A DNA stretch of 64,000 nucleotides from Hungatella hathewayi WAL-18680. GTDB lineage: Bacteria > Bacillota > Clostridia > Lachnospirales > Lachnospiraceae. Numbering within the stretch: the first letter of the stretch is position 1; each line of letters starts with the position of its first letter. A program made the translations under genes and the position numbers. The stretch is taken from positions 917,408-981,407 of the forward strand of contig NZ_JH379027.1 of NCBI RefSeq assembly GCF_000235505.1. The letters run 5' to 3'. This document shows, one piece after another, positions 51,279 through 60,600 of this stretch. The notes under the pieces were generated by a model. That model had not been told where the DNA came from. It did no database searches and was given only the letters and a program-made list of their open reading frames with translations.

Positions 51279-53552
51279 ATGAGCCGTTTTATATTACATA
51301 CGAAAACAGGAAAGAGGGAATATCGGAAGTATCTGGCCACAGGGACCGCCTGTCTCATCCTGGCCTTTGTGGCAGGGTATATGATTCACAGTATCGGGAC
51401 GGCCAGAGCCAAGAGCCGGGAACTGGTGCTGCTTTACACAGAGGAAGAATTCGCCCAGTACCTGCTGGATACGGAAAGTGAGGAATATAACCTGAATGGC
51501 AGATATCAGCTGGAGGAAGATTTGGATTTAAGCTGGCTGGAATATTCTATCGGGACGAATATAGAGCCGTTTACCGGAAGTCTTGACGGGAACGGGCATA
51601 TGATAAGCGGCCTTGGGAGACCGCTGTTTGGAGTGGTGGAGGACGCGGAGATAGAGAACCTGTTTTTAAGCGAGGCGGAGATACTGAGTCCATTTACCTA
51701 TTCCGATGGGGAGCATTACGTGGACGGGTATGGAGCATTGGCAGCCTATGCCATAGACTCCCGGATAGCAGACTGTGGAATGAATGGAGAGATATACACG
51801 GCGAGTCCTTCGGAGGCGGAATATCTGCTGGAAAAAGGGAATACAGAGGAGGACGAGGAACAGAAGGGACCTGGGATGGCAGAAAGTACGGCTGTTTCAG
51901 AGACATCGGAAGAAATAGGCCCTGGTCTCACGGAGGAAGAAAAAGGGAAAAACGAAGGAGACACTGGAATAGAAGCGGGCCCCGGATATGAGTCAGAGTC
52001 TGGGGAAGGTATGGAATCGGAAAGCAGTGCGACAGATGAGAGCAGTACAGATGGAGAGAAGGGCCCCGCAGGGGAAACAAGCGCCTCAGAAGAAAGCAGC
52101 AGTGAAGAAGCTGGAAATACAGGAGGAGCAGCCGGTGAAGGAACTGACAACTCCGAAGGAGCGTCCGATAGTGAAGAATCTGGAGAAACAGAAAACGGTG
52201 GTGGAAGCGGCAATACGGAAGGGACCAATAGCAGTGAGTCGACAGGCAGTACTGATGGAGAAAGTGTTGAAGAAACCAATAACGGCAATGCATCCGGCAG
52301 TACTGGAGGAGAGAGCAATTTAGAATCGGAAGGCAAAGGAGAAACACCAAGCAGCGGAGTATCTGAGGGCACCGGAGGAAATGATGGCGTCGCTGGAAAC
52401 ACGAATGAGTCAAATAACAGCGGCACAGAAGGTACAGCAGCCGGGCAGATAGAAGCAAACCAGCCATTACCAGAATCTGGCGGGACATCTGACGGTACGG
52501 TGGCGGCAAACATTTCAGAAACAGTAGGCTATCAAGCTATCAGCCGCAGACAGCTGATGTTAAAACTGCCCGTCATGGTAGATGCCAATACGGAATCTAT
52601 CCAGGACTCTATCCAGTCAGCCAGCCCATCCGACGCAACCCCGCCCGACGCCCAAGGCCCGGCGGGAAGTGATGCGCCATCCGATTCCGGCGGACAGAAT
52701 TCGCAGATTGATGAGAGTGACATGACATTTGATGAACCAGAAGAATCAATTGAATACATCGGCAACCCGGACGGCGATATTTACATCCTAGTAACAGCGG
52801 AACGGGTAACTGTTGGTGGTCTTATCGCAGAAACATCCGGGGAAACGCTGATATCCAACAGTTTTACACTGGCGACAATCAGCTCCGCATTGGGAGATAT
52901 TGAGACATATACCGGAGGTTTTGTCGGAATCACAGGACATGACACCCGGATTGAGAACAGTTATGCCTCCGGGCTGGCAGACAGCGATGACATTACAGGA
53001 GGTTTCACTGCTATCCACAACGGTTTCATTCAGAACAGCTACTCCGCCATGATAATCGGAGAATCAGGAAACATTCGTGCAGCTTTCTGCGCGACAGGGG
53101 AAGGTCAGCTGGACGGCTGTGTGTATGACATCCAGATGGCCTGCACCGATGAAATATTTTCGCTGGCGGAGGAATTACCGGACGAAGATGGGGAGCGATT
53201 AAAGGGTCTACATACCAGCCGCATGACAGGCGCAAACCCGGAGATTCTGGGAACCTGGTACACCACCGAGGGAGCCTATCCCCAGATAGAATCCTTTGCA
53301 TTGAGCGACCAGGAAACAATTACATCGGCATCGAAGGTATCCGCCATCGCCCTGTCTCTGCCGGAGGACCGCTCTCTGGCTGATGCGGTGACAGACGGAG
53401 AACTCATTCTGCCAGCCGAAATCGATGGCCAGACCATTGACTGGGAGGCCGATGGCAGTATCCGCATTGATGAAAACAACCAGATACTGGTAGAGAGTGG
53501 AAGTGTTCCGGAGACAGAAAATAACAATCAGACAAATACAGCAGCCAGATAA
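51279..53552 (+). CDS. Surface protein with GLUG-like repeats and Ser/Glu/Gly-rich stalk
   Basis: Membrane-anchored extracellular protein of 757 residues. An N-terminal helix (about 19-40) serves as anchor or signal. Residues ~80-140 form a beta-helix-like unit (FTGSLDGNGHMISGLG, AEIENLFL). About 187-410 is a low-complexity stalk of Ser, Glu, Gly, Thr and Asn. GLUG-like units return at ~510-590 (TGGFVGITGHDTRIENSYASG). No LPXTG motif or C-terminal anchor was seen. The ATG at 51279 follows GGAGG; an alternative at 51267 overlaps the signal peptidase gene. Function unknown; adhesin or assembly scaffold are guesses. Confidence 0.8.
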   Translation: MSRFILHTKTGKREYRKYLATGTACLILAFVAGYMIHSIGTARAKSRELVLLYTEEEFAQYLLDTESEEYNLNGRYQLEEDLDLSWLEYSIGTNIEPFTGSLDGNGHMISGLGRPLFGVVEDAEIENLFLSEAEILSPFTYSDGEHYVDGYGALAAYAIDSRIADCGMNGEIYTASPSEAEYLLEKGNTEEDEEQKGPGMAESTAVSETSEEIGPGLTEEEKGKNEGDTGIEAGPGYESESGEGMESESSATDESSTDGEKGPAGETSASEESSSEEAGNTGGAAGEGTDNSEGASDSEESGETENGGGSGNTEGTNSSESTGSTDGESVEETNNGNASGSTGGESNLESEGKGETPSSGVSEGTGGNDGVAGNTNESNNSGTEGTAAGQIEANQPLPESGGTSDGTVAANISETVGYQAISRRQLMLKLPVMVDANTESIQDSIQSASPSDATPPDAQGPAGSDAPSDSGGQNSQIDESDMTFDEPEESIEYIGNPDGDIYILVTAERVTVGGLIAETSGETLISNSFTLATISSALGDIETYTGGFVGITGHDTRIENSYASGLADSDDITGGFTAIHNGFIQNSYSAMIIGESGNIRAAFCATGEGQLDGCVYDIQMACTDEIFSLAEELPDEDGERLKGLHTSRMTGANPEILGTWYTTEGAYPQIESFALSDQETITSASKVSAIALSLPEDRSLADAVTDGELILPAEIDGQTIDWEADGSIRIDENNQILVESGSVPETENNNQTNTAAR

Positions 53553-53573
53553 CAAAACGTGGGAGGAAACGGA

Positions 53574-56500
53574 ATGAGAACGAAACGGAAAAAACATAAT
53601 AGGAAGCGCTGGGCGTTAAGTCTTCTGCTTGCGGTTCTCATCATGCCGGGAGTAAAACCGTTTGCCGCCGCTGCGGAAGAAAGCCAGGCCGAAGAGACCA
53701 CGTTAGAACCGGTTACAGAGACACCACAGACAGAAGCCGGCTCCGTCACTGCCACGTTAGGCGGGATATCCCGGACGGTATCGCTCAAGGTAGCACCTCG
53801 CGAAGCCGTTACATACGCTGACTATGCCGACTGGGCTGGGGTAGGGGCAGTACAGACAGAAGAAGACCTGAAAGCGACCGGGGCGCTGGAGGGAAGTGGC
53901 ACAGTTGAGGCCCCATGGAAGATAGGAAAGCCGGAAGCATTAGCCTGGTTTATGGTGAAGGTAAATGCCGGAGAATTGACGAAAGATTATCAAAATGTAC
54001 TTCTTACAGCAGATATCAGTCTTCGTGGAGACGGATTCGGAGGCAGTGCTGCCACACCGCTGGAATGGGTACCCATTGCGTCTTATTCAGGTACCTTTGA
54101 TGGAGGGAATCATGAGATTGATTATTTGTGTGGAGAAGGAACTGACAAATCCCTGGGGTTGATTAATAGAATGGCGGGAGCTGTTATCCAAAATGTTCAT
54201 ATCGGTGCCAACAGTTCATTGAATGGCAGTCAAGCCGCTAGTATTGCTGTGGTTGCGGCGAATGGAGTGAATACAATGACAAATTGCTCCAACAAGGGGG
54301 CTATGACAGGTATTGGGCATAGTGCTGGCCTGGTATGTGGTGTAAGTGACGGAGGGCGTTTAGATATAAGCAGATGCTGGAATGAAGGGAAAATTGTTGG
54401 CGAAAGTGGATTATCAGGGGGGCTTGTAGGGTGGTATTACAGTAGCAGCAGTGCTGGAAGCATGATAACCGACTGTTATAACAGTGGTGAAATTGTGTGT
54501 AATACGACGGATGCTTCAGGTGCCTCTGGCATTGCAGGCACTTATGTATATGATAGCCGTGTTCGTGCTTATATTGTGAATTGTTATAACGTAGGAATAA
54601 TGAGTGGGAAGAGTAATAAATTCAGCATTACGACTAACAATTCTTCTGGCAGATTCTCCAACTGTTTTTACTATTTAGGTGACGGTCACAGCGGTTCATC
54701 ATCATACGCCGGAGCTACTGCGCTTACTGAGACGCAACTGAAATCCTGGGCCGCCGCCTATGCATTAAATGGCCAGAATATGGACGGAGCCTGGAAATAT
54801 ACAGAGGGGCAATACCCAGTGTTTGGTGAACTAGACCCTCCTAATGATTGGTCTGTGGTGGGGCAGGGTGTTATTGACGGATTGATAACCTCTTCTGCTC
54901 TGGCGGGAGATGGAACGAAAGATTCACCGCTTCAGATAAGTACCGCCGAACAGATGGCAGTGCTGGCAGTAAGGGTGAATGCCGGAGAGACGTCCCTCTG
55001 TGCCGACCTGAACGCAGATATCAACTTGTTTGGAGAGCCGTACAGCAGAGTTTCCTATGATGCGGGAGAGCCAGATATCGTCAATAAAGCACTACGGTGG
55101 GTACCAATCGGTAGTGATGTGGATGGGAAGCGATACACAGGAACCTTCAACGGAAACGGTTATACCATTTCTGCCATGCGGGCAAAAGACAGTCGAAGCC
55201 AGGGACTCTTTGGTACATTAGGAAATAATGCCTCCATTAAGAAAACCAGTATTTCCGATATCCGGATTGAGGTTTCAGGTACTGGTGGTGGAGGAATCGC
55301 AGGATTTGTGAATGGAACTGGCGTAACGATAACCGAGTGTGGGCTAGTGGGTACTTTCAGCGGAAGCGGCATGTTTTTTGGAGGCTGTGTGGGCGCCGCA
55401 TCTAATACGGCAGAGATGACTTTGGATGGATGCTATAACTTAGGTAATATTGATATCACAGGTGGAGTTAGTGTAGGAGGCATCTTCGGCACCACAGCAG
55501 AGTACACCGTTCCGGGTCATGTGACAATTCGAAACAGCATGAACAGAGGAAGTGTGGCGGGCGATGCGCATATTGGTGGAATCGTCGCATATGCAAAAAA
55601 AGGGGCAGTAACCATAGCAGGATGTTATAATGCCGGAGTTGTATCGGCGGCCCCCACCGGCGATAAGGGTTCCATAGTTGGTTGCTATGCTGATGTGAAT
55701 GATACGGATATTAAAGATTGTCTGATTGAGAAAGAGTATGAATATGGAACCAACGTAAACTGCCTGGTAGTAGAGCGGAAGGCCCTTGGAACCTGGGGAG
55801 CCGCCTGGCGGTTGAACGGGGGCAGTCTGCAGCAGACTACGGGGCTCTCATGGACTTACGATAAGGACAGCGAATATCCGGTCTTAGGTGCCACAGGCCT
55901 GCCATCCGCAGAAAGCTGGGAGCAGGTAGGGGAAGCGGTGGAATACGGCCTTATCAAAGACAAGGGTAAACCATCTGGAGATGGAAATGCATCCCCCTAT
56001 CAGATAACGGCCCCGGAACAGCTGGCGTGGTTTGCCTACCAGGTCAATGTACCGAAAGACAGGGAAATCAAAGGTGTTCTTGTAAACAATATCGATATGA
56101 AAGCGGCGGAGGGAAGCTACATATCCGATGGGCGCCTGAACTGGATTCCAATCGGAAAAGACCAGCTCCATATGTACCAGGGAGCCTTTGAAAGTAAGGA
56201 TTTATCCAATCCTGATGATACCCATAAGATATACCGGATTCAGAACCTGTATGCCATCACAGAAGACGCCGCCGGATTATTCGGCTATGTGTGGAACGGA
56301 ACAATTACCAGAATCGGATTAGCCAATGTAGATATAAGCGGAGCCTCAGCCGGGGGAATTGTAGGAAATCTTCTGGGGACGGCGGAGGCTGCCCAGTGCT
56401 ACAACCGGAGTGAAAGCCCTGGAAGCGGGAGCGTGACAGCCATTGACAGTGCCGGAGGAATCGCGGGACAGGTAAGTGGCGGGGTAGTCCGGGACTGTTA

Positions 56501-57833
56501 TAACCAGGAAACTGTGATCAAGGGGACAGAAGCATCGTCCAGCGCCGGAGGAATTGCAGGGAGTGTGTTGGGAACGATACGAAACAGTTACAGCGCCTGC
56601 GGAACAGCTGGAAGTATTACGGCCGGCGGCAGCACCAGTGCCGCTGGAGCGGTAGCCGGATATCCTGACGGTGTAATGAGCCAGTGTTACAGTGATACCG
56701 GATGGAGTGGAGACAGCGTGTCGATGGCGGACAGCACGCATGTCAGCCGTTTGTATGCCACCGGGAATACGGAGCTGCAGAAGCAGACCGCTGAACTGAA
56801 CACCGTAAACGGGACCCAGCAGATGAAGGAAAACCGAATCTGGTATACCAGCCTGGAATCAGAGGCAACAAAAGGCTGGCCGACACTGGAGCCGCCAGTA
56901 AAGATGCTGTCCCTGGGAACGGTGACGCCAGTGGACAACTCATCCGGAGCAGCCGGAGAGCAGTTATCCCTGGGCTCAGGAGTCACTATATCCGATGCAA
57001 AAGTACGCGATGTCAGCCAGGAAACCACCGGAACGCAGACGGTATCCCTGGCGGAGTGGAAGATTGAATACTATACCGGCTGGGGAACCACAAGCGCCAA
57101 TGGAAAGATCGGTCTGTCCGGAGTGGGAGGCACATCCGCCATACTGAAGCCGGACCAGATGTCACTGGAGAATCCGGTGCAAGGACTTGGAACCATCAGC
57201 GGCCTGAAGGTATATACAGGAGCAGCATGCACGTATCCGACAGACAGAGACATCCTGGTGGAACTGTCTTCGGGAAGTGACCGTTATGAGATACGGTTTA
57301 CCATCAAGGGAGTTACCAGCAAGAGCCTGGTCGTGGACCTGCCGAATGGGGTGGCGATGGCAGATGAACTGATGCCGGATGGAACCGAGAAGACCGCATA
57401 CAGCGTGGATACGGCCATCCAAAACAGCCAGAATTATCCCATGGAGGGAAAGATACTCAAAGCAGTGCCCATCAGTAAAACAGACATAGCCACCTACCAG
57501 GCTCTGAAACCAATCGCGAAAACGACGAATTATGGAAGCGGCCAGATTTATGAAGCTGGAGTCAGACTGGGAATCACGAATCCGAAGACGGGAACCGGAG
57601 TTATTAGTGGAGACCTTTACTATAATCCGGATGCAACAGGAGATACCAATCCCTGGATGACATGCCAGTTAAAAGCTGCCGGAGGGACCCTGCCATACCG
57701 ATATTTCCTGAAATACAAGGCAGACCCGTACTATGACAGCGAACATCCAAACTTTGGATACACCATCAGTTACCAGTTCGGGCTTATGGCGAATGATTAC
57801 AGCGCTGCGGCCGGAGCCGTGGCATGGCAGTAG
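53574..57833 (+). CDS. Giant secreted GLUG-repeat surface protein
   Basis: Exported protein of 1419 residues. A basic start and hydrophobic segment ending PFAAAAEE form a signal peptide with a likely AAA cleavage site. The body has three large cassettes beginning near residues 87, 426 and 782. Each opens with a W..VG word, then a G.G....P.QI..PE(A/Q)(L/M)A segment and a WVPIG-type strand, and continues with GLUG-like turns such as CYNSGEI and GGIAG. This pattern predicts a long beta-solenoid, as in IgA-peptidase GLUG regions and large adhesins. The C-terminal ~350 residues lack the repeats. Likely the main exposed or structural component of the operon. GGAGG sets ATG 53574. Confidence 0.82.
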   Translation: MRTKRKKHNRKRWALSLLLAVLIMPGVKPFAAAAEESQAEETTLEPVTETPQTEAGSVTATLGGISRTVSLKVAPREAVTYADYADWAGVGAVQTEEDLKATGALEGSGTVEAPWKIGKPEALAWFMVKVNAGELTKDYQNVLLTADISLRGDGFGGSAATPLEWVPIASYSGTFDGGNHEIDYLCGEGTDKSLGLINRMAGAVIQNVHIGANSSLNGSQAASIAVVAANGVNTMTNCSNKGAMTGIGHSAGLVCGVSDGGRLDISRCWNEGKIVGESGLSGGLVGWYYSSSSAGSMITDCYNSGEIVCNTTDASGASGIAGTYVYDSRVRAYIVNCYNVGIMSGKSNKFSITTNNSSGRFSNCFYYLGDGHSGSSSYAGATALTETQLKSWAAAYALNGQNMDGAWKYTEGQYPVFGELDPPNDWSVVGQGVIDGLITSSALAGDGTKDSPLQISTAEQMAVLAVRVNAGETSLCADLNADINLFGEPYSRVSYDAGEPDIVNKALRWVPIGSDVDGKRYTGTFNGNGYTISAMRAKDSRSQGLFGTLGNNASIKKTSISDIRIEVSGTGGGGIAGFVNGTGVTITECGLVGTFSGSGMFFGGCVGAASNTAEMTLDGCYNLGNIDITGGVSVGGIFGTTAEYTVPGHVTIRNSMNRGSVAGDAHIGGIVAYAKKGAVTIAGCYNAGVVSAAPTGDKGSIVGCYADVNDTDIKDCLIEKEYEYGTNVNCLVVERKALGTWGAAWRLNGGSLQQTTGLSWTYDKDSEYPVLGATGLPSAESWEQVGEAVEYGLIKDKGKPSGDGNASPYQITAPEQLAWFAYQVNVPKDREIKGVLVNNIDMKAAEGSYISDGRLNWIPIGKDQLHMYQGAFESKDLSNPDDTHKIYRIQNLYAITEDAAGLFGYVWNGTITRIGLANVDISGASAGGIVGNLLGTAEAAQCYNRSESPGSGSVTAIDSAGGIAGQVSGGVVRDCYNQETVIKGTEASSSAGGIAGSVLGTIRNSYSACGTAGSITAGGSTSAAGAVAGYPDGVMSQCYSDTGWSGDSVSMADSTHVSRLYATGNTELQKQTAELNTVNGTQQMKENRIWYTSLESEATKGWPTLEPPVKMLSLGTVTPVDNSSGAAGEQLSLGSGVTISDAKVRDVSQETTGTQTVSLAEWKIEYYTGWGTTSANGKIGLSGVGGTSAILKPDQMSLENPVQGLGTISGLKVYTGAACTYPTDRDILVELSSGSDRYEIRFTIKGVTSKSLVVDLPNGVAMADELMPDGTEKTAYSVDTAIQNSQNYPMEGKILKAVPISKTDIATYQALKPIAKTTNYGSGQIYEAGVRLGITNPKTGTGVISGDLYYNPDATGDTNPWMTCQLKAAGGTLPYRYFLKYKADPYYDSEHPNFGYTISYQFGLMANDYSAAAGAVAWQ

Positions 57834-57849
57834 ACGGGTGGCAGAACAG

Positions 57850-58557
57850 ATGAGAGAACAGAAGAGAAATCAAGAAAGCCAGCAGGAGGACTTACAGGAA
57901 GGACGGCAGGTGGACTGGAAAGAAAGACAAAAGGAAAAACGGCAGGAGAATCAGAGAGAAAAACAGCCGGAGAACGGGCAGATTGGAGGCGCTCCGATTT
58001 CCGGCCCGGCCGGAACGAAGACCAGTCGCTCCAAACACCGTCATCGCAGAAATCGGTGGATATCCGTGACGGTTGTGCTGCTGGTTGTGATACTTGGCTC
58101 AGCCGCCGCTGTGTCCTGTTATGGGTTCCCCACACCCATCCAGGCCCAGCTGGATATCCGCCCGGAAAAACATGCCCAAAAGGGTACTCTGACATCAGGA
58201 GAATCAGGGGAAGCAAAACCGGTGGAAGCCGGGAGCTTCCGGGTAATGCTCAACCAACTGCCCACCATAGAGATAGGCAGCCAGGACTGCAACATCGAAT
58301 ATGAGAACCCGGAGGAAAACCATTACAGCTCCAGAATCAGTCTGTATCTGAAAGAAACTGGCAGATTGATAGGCGGCACCACCCGCGTGGACCCGGGATA
58401 CTACGTGGAGAGCGTCCGGCTGAAAGAGAGTCTACCGCCCGGAGAATACCCGGTTACAGTCAGAATTGAATTGTTTGAGGACAAAACACCGGCTGGTGAG
58501 ATGTCCATCGATATCACACTGCGGATGATAGAAAACCAGGAAGGAGAGACAGGATGA
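57850..58557 (+). CDS. Single-pass membrane protein, surface operon paralogue 1
   Basis: A 235-residue protein with a long, highly charged cytoplasmic N-terminus (Gln/Glu/Arg/Lys-rich, possibly coiled coil), one helix near residues 75-100 (WISVTVVLLVVILGSAAAV) and an extracellular beta domain ending in LPPGEYPVTVRIELFED. The last part resembles the two following proteins. The start is uncertain: ATG 57850 or GTG 57838, neither with a good ribosome site, so translation may depend on the upstream gene. Overlaps the next gene by ATGA. Confidence 0.7.
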   Translation: MREQKRNQESQQEDLQEGRQVDWKERQKEKRQENQREKQPENGQIGGAPISGPAGTKTSRSKHRHRRNRWISVTVVLLVVILGSAAAVSCYGFPTPIQAQLDIRPEKHAQKGTLTSGESGEAKPVEAGSFRVMLNQLPTIEIGSQDCNIEYENPEENHYSSRISLYLKETGRLIGGTTRVDPGYYVESVRLKESLPPGEYPVTVRIELFEDKTPAGEMSIDITLRMIENQEGETG

Positions 58558-59099
58558 GCCACAAAAGAACACGCGTAATCCATATGAACCTGCTGGTCAT
58601 CGGCCTGTCAGTCCTGTTCTGTCTGGCGGTGCTGGTGGCAGCCGGATACCTGGTATCCACCCGCACCCAGCCAGTCCAGGCTGCCGCGGAACCCGTTTCT
58701 CTGGTCGCCGAAGGCAACGTGAAAACAGGAACCCTGAACCAGGACCCGGAGAAACGCCAGGAGGAGTTAAACCAGGTGGTGGAGGAGGGCATGCTGGCCT
58801 TCTCCATCAATGCCACCCCATTCATGAAAAACGGGACCTCCACAGCCAACCTTCTGATAGAGAACCCGCCTGGCAATGGAAAGCGGTTCACGATCACTAT
58901 CCAGAGAAATGACACGGAAGAAGTTATCTACCAGTCCGGCTACCTGGACCCGGAGCAGTACATCGATGATGTACCTCTGGACGTGGTGCTCCCCAAAGGG
59001 GAATACCCCTGCACGGCCTACTTTGACGCTTACCGGATCGAGGACAACGTCTACATCGGAAGAGCCGGAGCGGAGATTAAACTGTATGTTTTGGAGTAA
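58554..59099 (+). CDS. Single-pass membrane protein, surface operon paralogue 2
   Basis: 181 residues: short basic start, one helix at about 11-33, then an extracellular domain with VVEEGMLAFSINATPF, an IENP turn and LPKGEYPCTAYFDAY. Those words recur almost unchanged in paralogue 3 at 59149, and the GEYP strand also in paralogue 1. No known family recognised. Its ATG overlaps the preceding stop. Confidence 0.75.
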   Translation: MSHKRTRVIHMNLLVIGLSVLFCLAVLVAAGYLVSTRTQPVQAAAEPVSLVAEGNVKTGTLNQDPEKRQEELNQVVEEGMLAFSINATPFMKNGTSTANLLIENPPGNGKRFTITIQRNDTEEVIYQSGYLDPEQYIDDVPLDVVLPKGEYPCTAYFDAYRIEDNVYIGRAGAEIKLYVLE

Positions 59100-59148
59100 G
59101 CCCGGATGCCGTCCGGGCACCGGGTAGAAAGCAGGGAGGTGAAAGGAA

Positions 59149-59745
59149 ATGGAGATGGCGGAAGAAACACAAATCAGAGAGAGCCGGGGCAGCCGCAGAG
59201 GGGCCCCCGGCGGCAGAAACGGAAAAACGAATATCAAAGTGCTGGCCTTCCTTCTTCTGGCCGTCTGCTGTATGGCAGGAGCCGCCGCAGGCGTTTATTT
59301 AAGCCGCCAGAGGGCCGCCCCGGTATCCCAGCAGGGCCTGACCTATGAGGCCAACGTGGTCTCCGGTGATATCCCCGGAAAGACAAGGGAACAGCGCCAG
59401 AAAGAACTGGACAGCGTAGTGGAGGAGGGCATGCTTGCCATGTCCATGAATGTAACGCCCTTCGGGAAAACCACCGGAGCGGACTGTTCCATCAACTGGA
59501 TGATAGAAAATCCCTCCAACCAGGGAAAACTGATCCGCGTGGAAATCACCCGTGACGACACCGGGGAGAAGATATTTGAGACAGGAGCCATCCGTCCGGG
59601 AAACTATCTGGAATCAGGCCCGTTGCTCATACCTCTTCCCGCCGGGGAGTACGACTGCACTGCCGTATTCCTGGCATACCAGGAAGAGACCGAGACCCTG
59701 ATGGGGCAGGCCGCCGTCAAAATCAAACTGGTCTTACAGGAATGA
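59149..59745 (+). CDS. Single-pass membrane protein, surface operon paralogue 3
   Basis: 198 residues: a charged start (Arg/Gly-rich), one helix at about 29-50, then an extracellular domain with VVEEGMLAMSMNVTPF, IENPSNQGK and LPAGEYDCTAVFLAYQ. Closely related to paralogue 2. GGAGGTGAAAGGA gives a strong ribosome site for ATG 59149. Likely a partner subunit of the same surface assembly (inference). Confidence 0.76.
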   Translation: MEMAEETQIRESRGSRRGAPGGRNGKTNIKVLAFLLLAVCCMAGAAAGVYLSRQRAAPVSQQGLTYEANVVSGDIPGKTREQRQKELDSVVEEGMLAMSMNVTPFGKTTGADCSINWMIENPSNQGKLIRVEITRDDTGEKIFETGAIRPGNYLESGPLLIPLPAGEYDCTAVFLAYQEETETLMGQAAVKIKLVLQE

Positions 59746-59761
59746 AAGGAGGGAAACGTTT

Positions 59762-60529
59762 ATGAATAAGAATAGGAAACAGAACCATAGAACATCCGGT
59801 ATGTCAGACATTGCCGAAATCTCTGGAAGCTCTGGAAGTTCCAGAAACTCCAGAATTGTCGGAAGCTTCAGGATATCCGGAAACTCCATAATCGCCGGAA
59901 TCCGGGCCATTCTTCTTGCGTTTGTCCTCTGTATCGTACAGGCCGGTCCAGTTTTGGCAGAGGCAGAGATGGGCGATGTCACCTTCCCCATCCAGGATTC
60001 CAGTGCGGCGCAGGACTCCGTCCTGACTGGCAACATCAACGTGGAACTGTTATCCATCGCCCTTCCGGCCGGCGGCCTGGAGTTCACCGTGGACACATTA
60101 AGGGAATTCAGCCTGGACAATCCAGGTGGCCAGTTTGAGGATATGGACCTGCCAATCATGAACCGTTCCAAAGTTCCCATCCAGGTGGAAGTTTCCCAAG
60201 TGGCGGAGGTGACAAAGGGCGACCTGCATTTCGAGGATAAATTCTCCGACCAGGAGAAACAGTCCTTCCAGCTGGTAGACCAGATATCCAAGGTAGGCCC
60301 CATGGGAACAGCCATCCTGGTGCTGGGAGTCTCCGGCCAGACATACAGCACAGCCCAGGAATTCGAACGGCAGGCATTTCTTCCAGGAAGAACCGGCAGC
60401 ATTTACATCACGGAAATCCCGGCGGAGGAGACCGTACACCTGAAACTGTACGGAAAAGTGGCCCCGGATTTCTACGGACAATACCAGTTCACCGTCCGCC
60501 CCACATTAAAAATCAGCGCAGCCAGATAA
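59762..60529 (+). CDS. Secreted subunit-like protein, minor
   Basis: 255 residues. A long, Ser/Arg-rich N-region precedes a helix and a probable cleavage site VLAEAEMG near residue 67. The mature part has LTGNINVELLSIALP, MNRSKVPIQVEVSQV and HLKLYGK, which match the order of words in the next protein. The two therefore share a fold; this longer-leader form may be a tip or anchor subunit (inference). No known domain recognised. Confidence 0.75.
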   Translation: MNKNRKQNHRTSGMSDIAEISGSSGSSRNSRIVGSFRISGNSIIAGIRAILLAFVLCIVQAGPVLAEAEMGDVTFPIQDSSAAQDSVLTGNINVELLSIALPAGGLEFTVDTLREFSLDNPGGQFEDMDLPIMNRSKVPIQVEVSQVAEVTKGDLHFEDKFSDQEKQSFQLVDQISKVGPMGTAILVLGVSGQTYSTAQEFERQAFLPGRTGSIYITEIPAEETVHLKLYGKVAPDFYGQYQFTVRPTLKISAAR

Positions 60530-60600
60530 CAGGAACTGCCGGCTGGTTGATATAAAGCAGCAAAGCATTAAAAAGAAAAAGGAGTAGGAGGATTCACACA

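Noticed and set aside
51746..52513. Minus-strand Ser/Pro-rich open frame opposite the surface-protein stalk
   Set aside because: It is the mirror of a low-complexity Ser/Glu/Gly-coding region; no start signal or family match.
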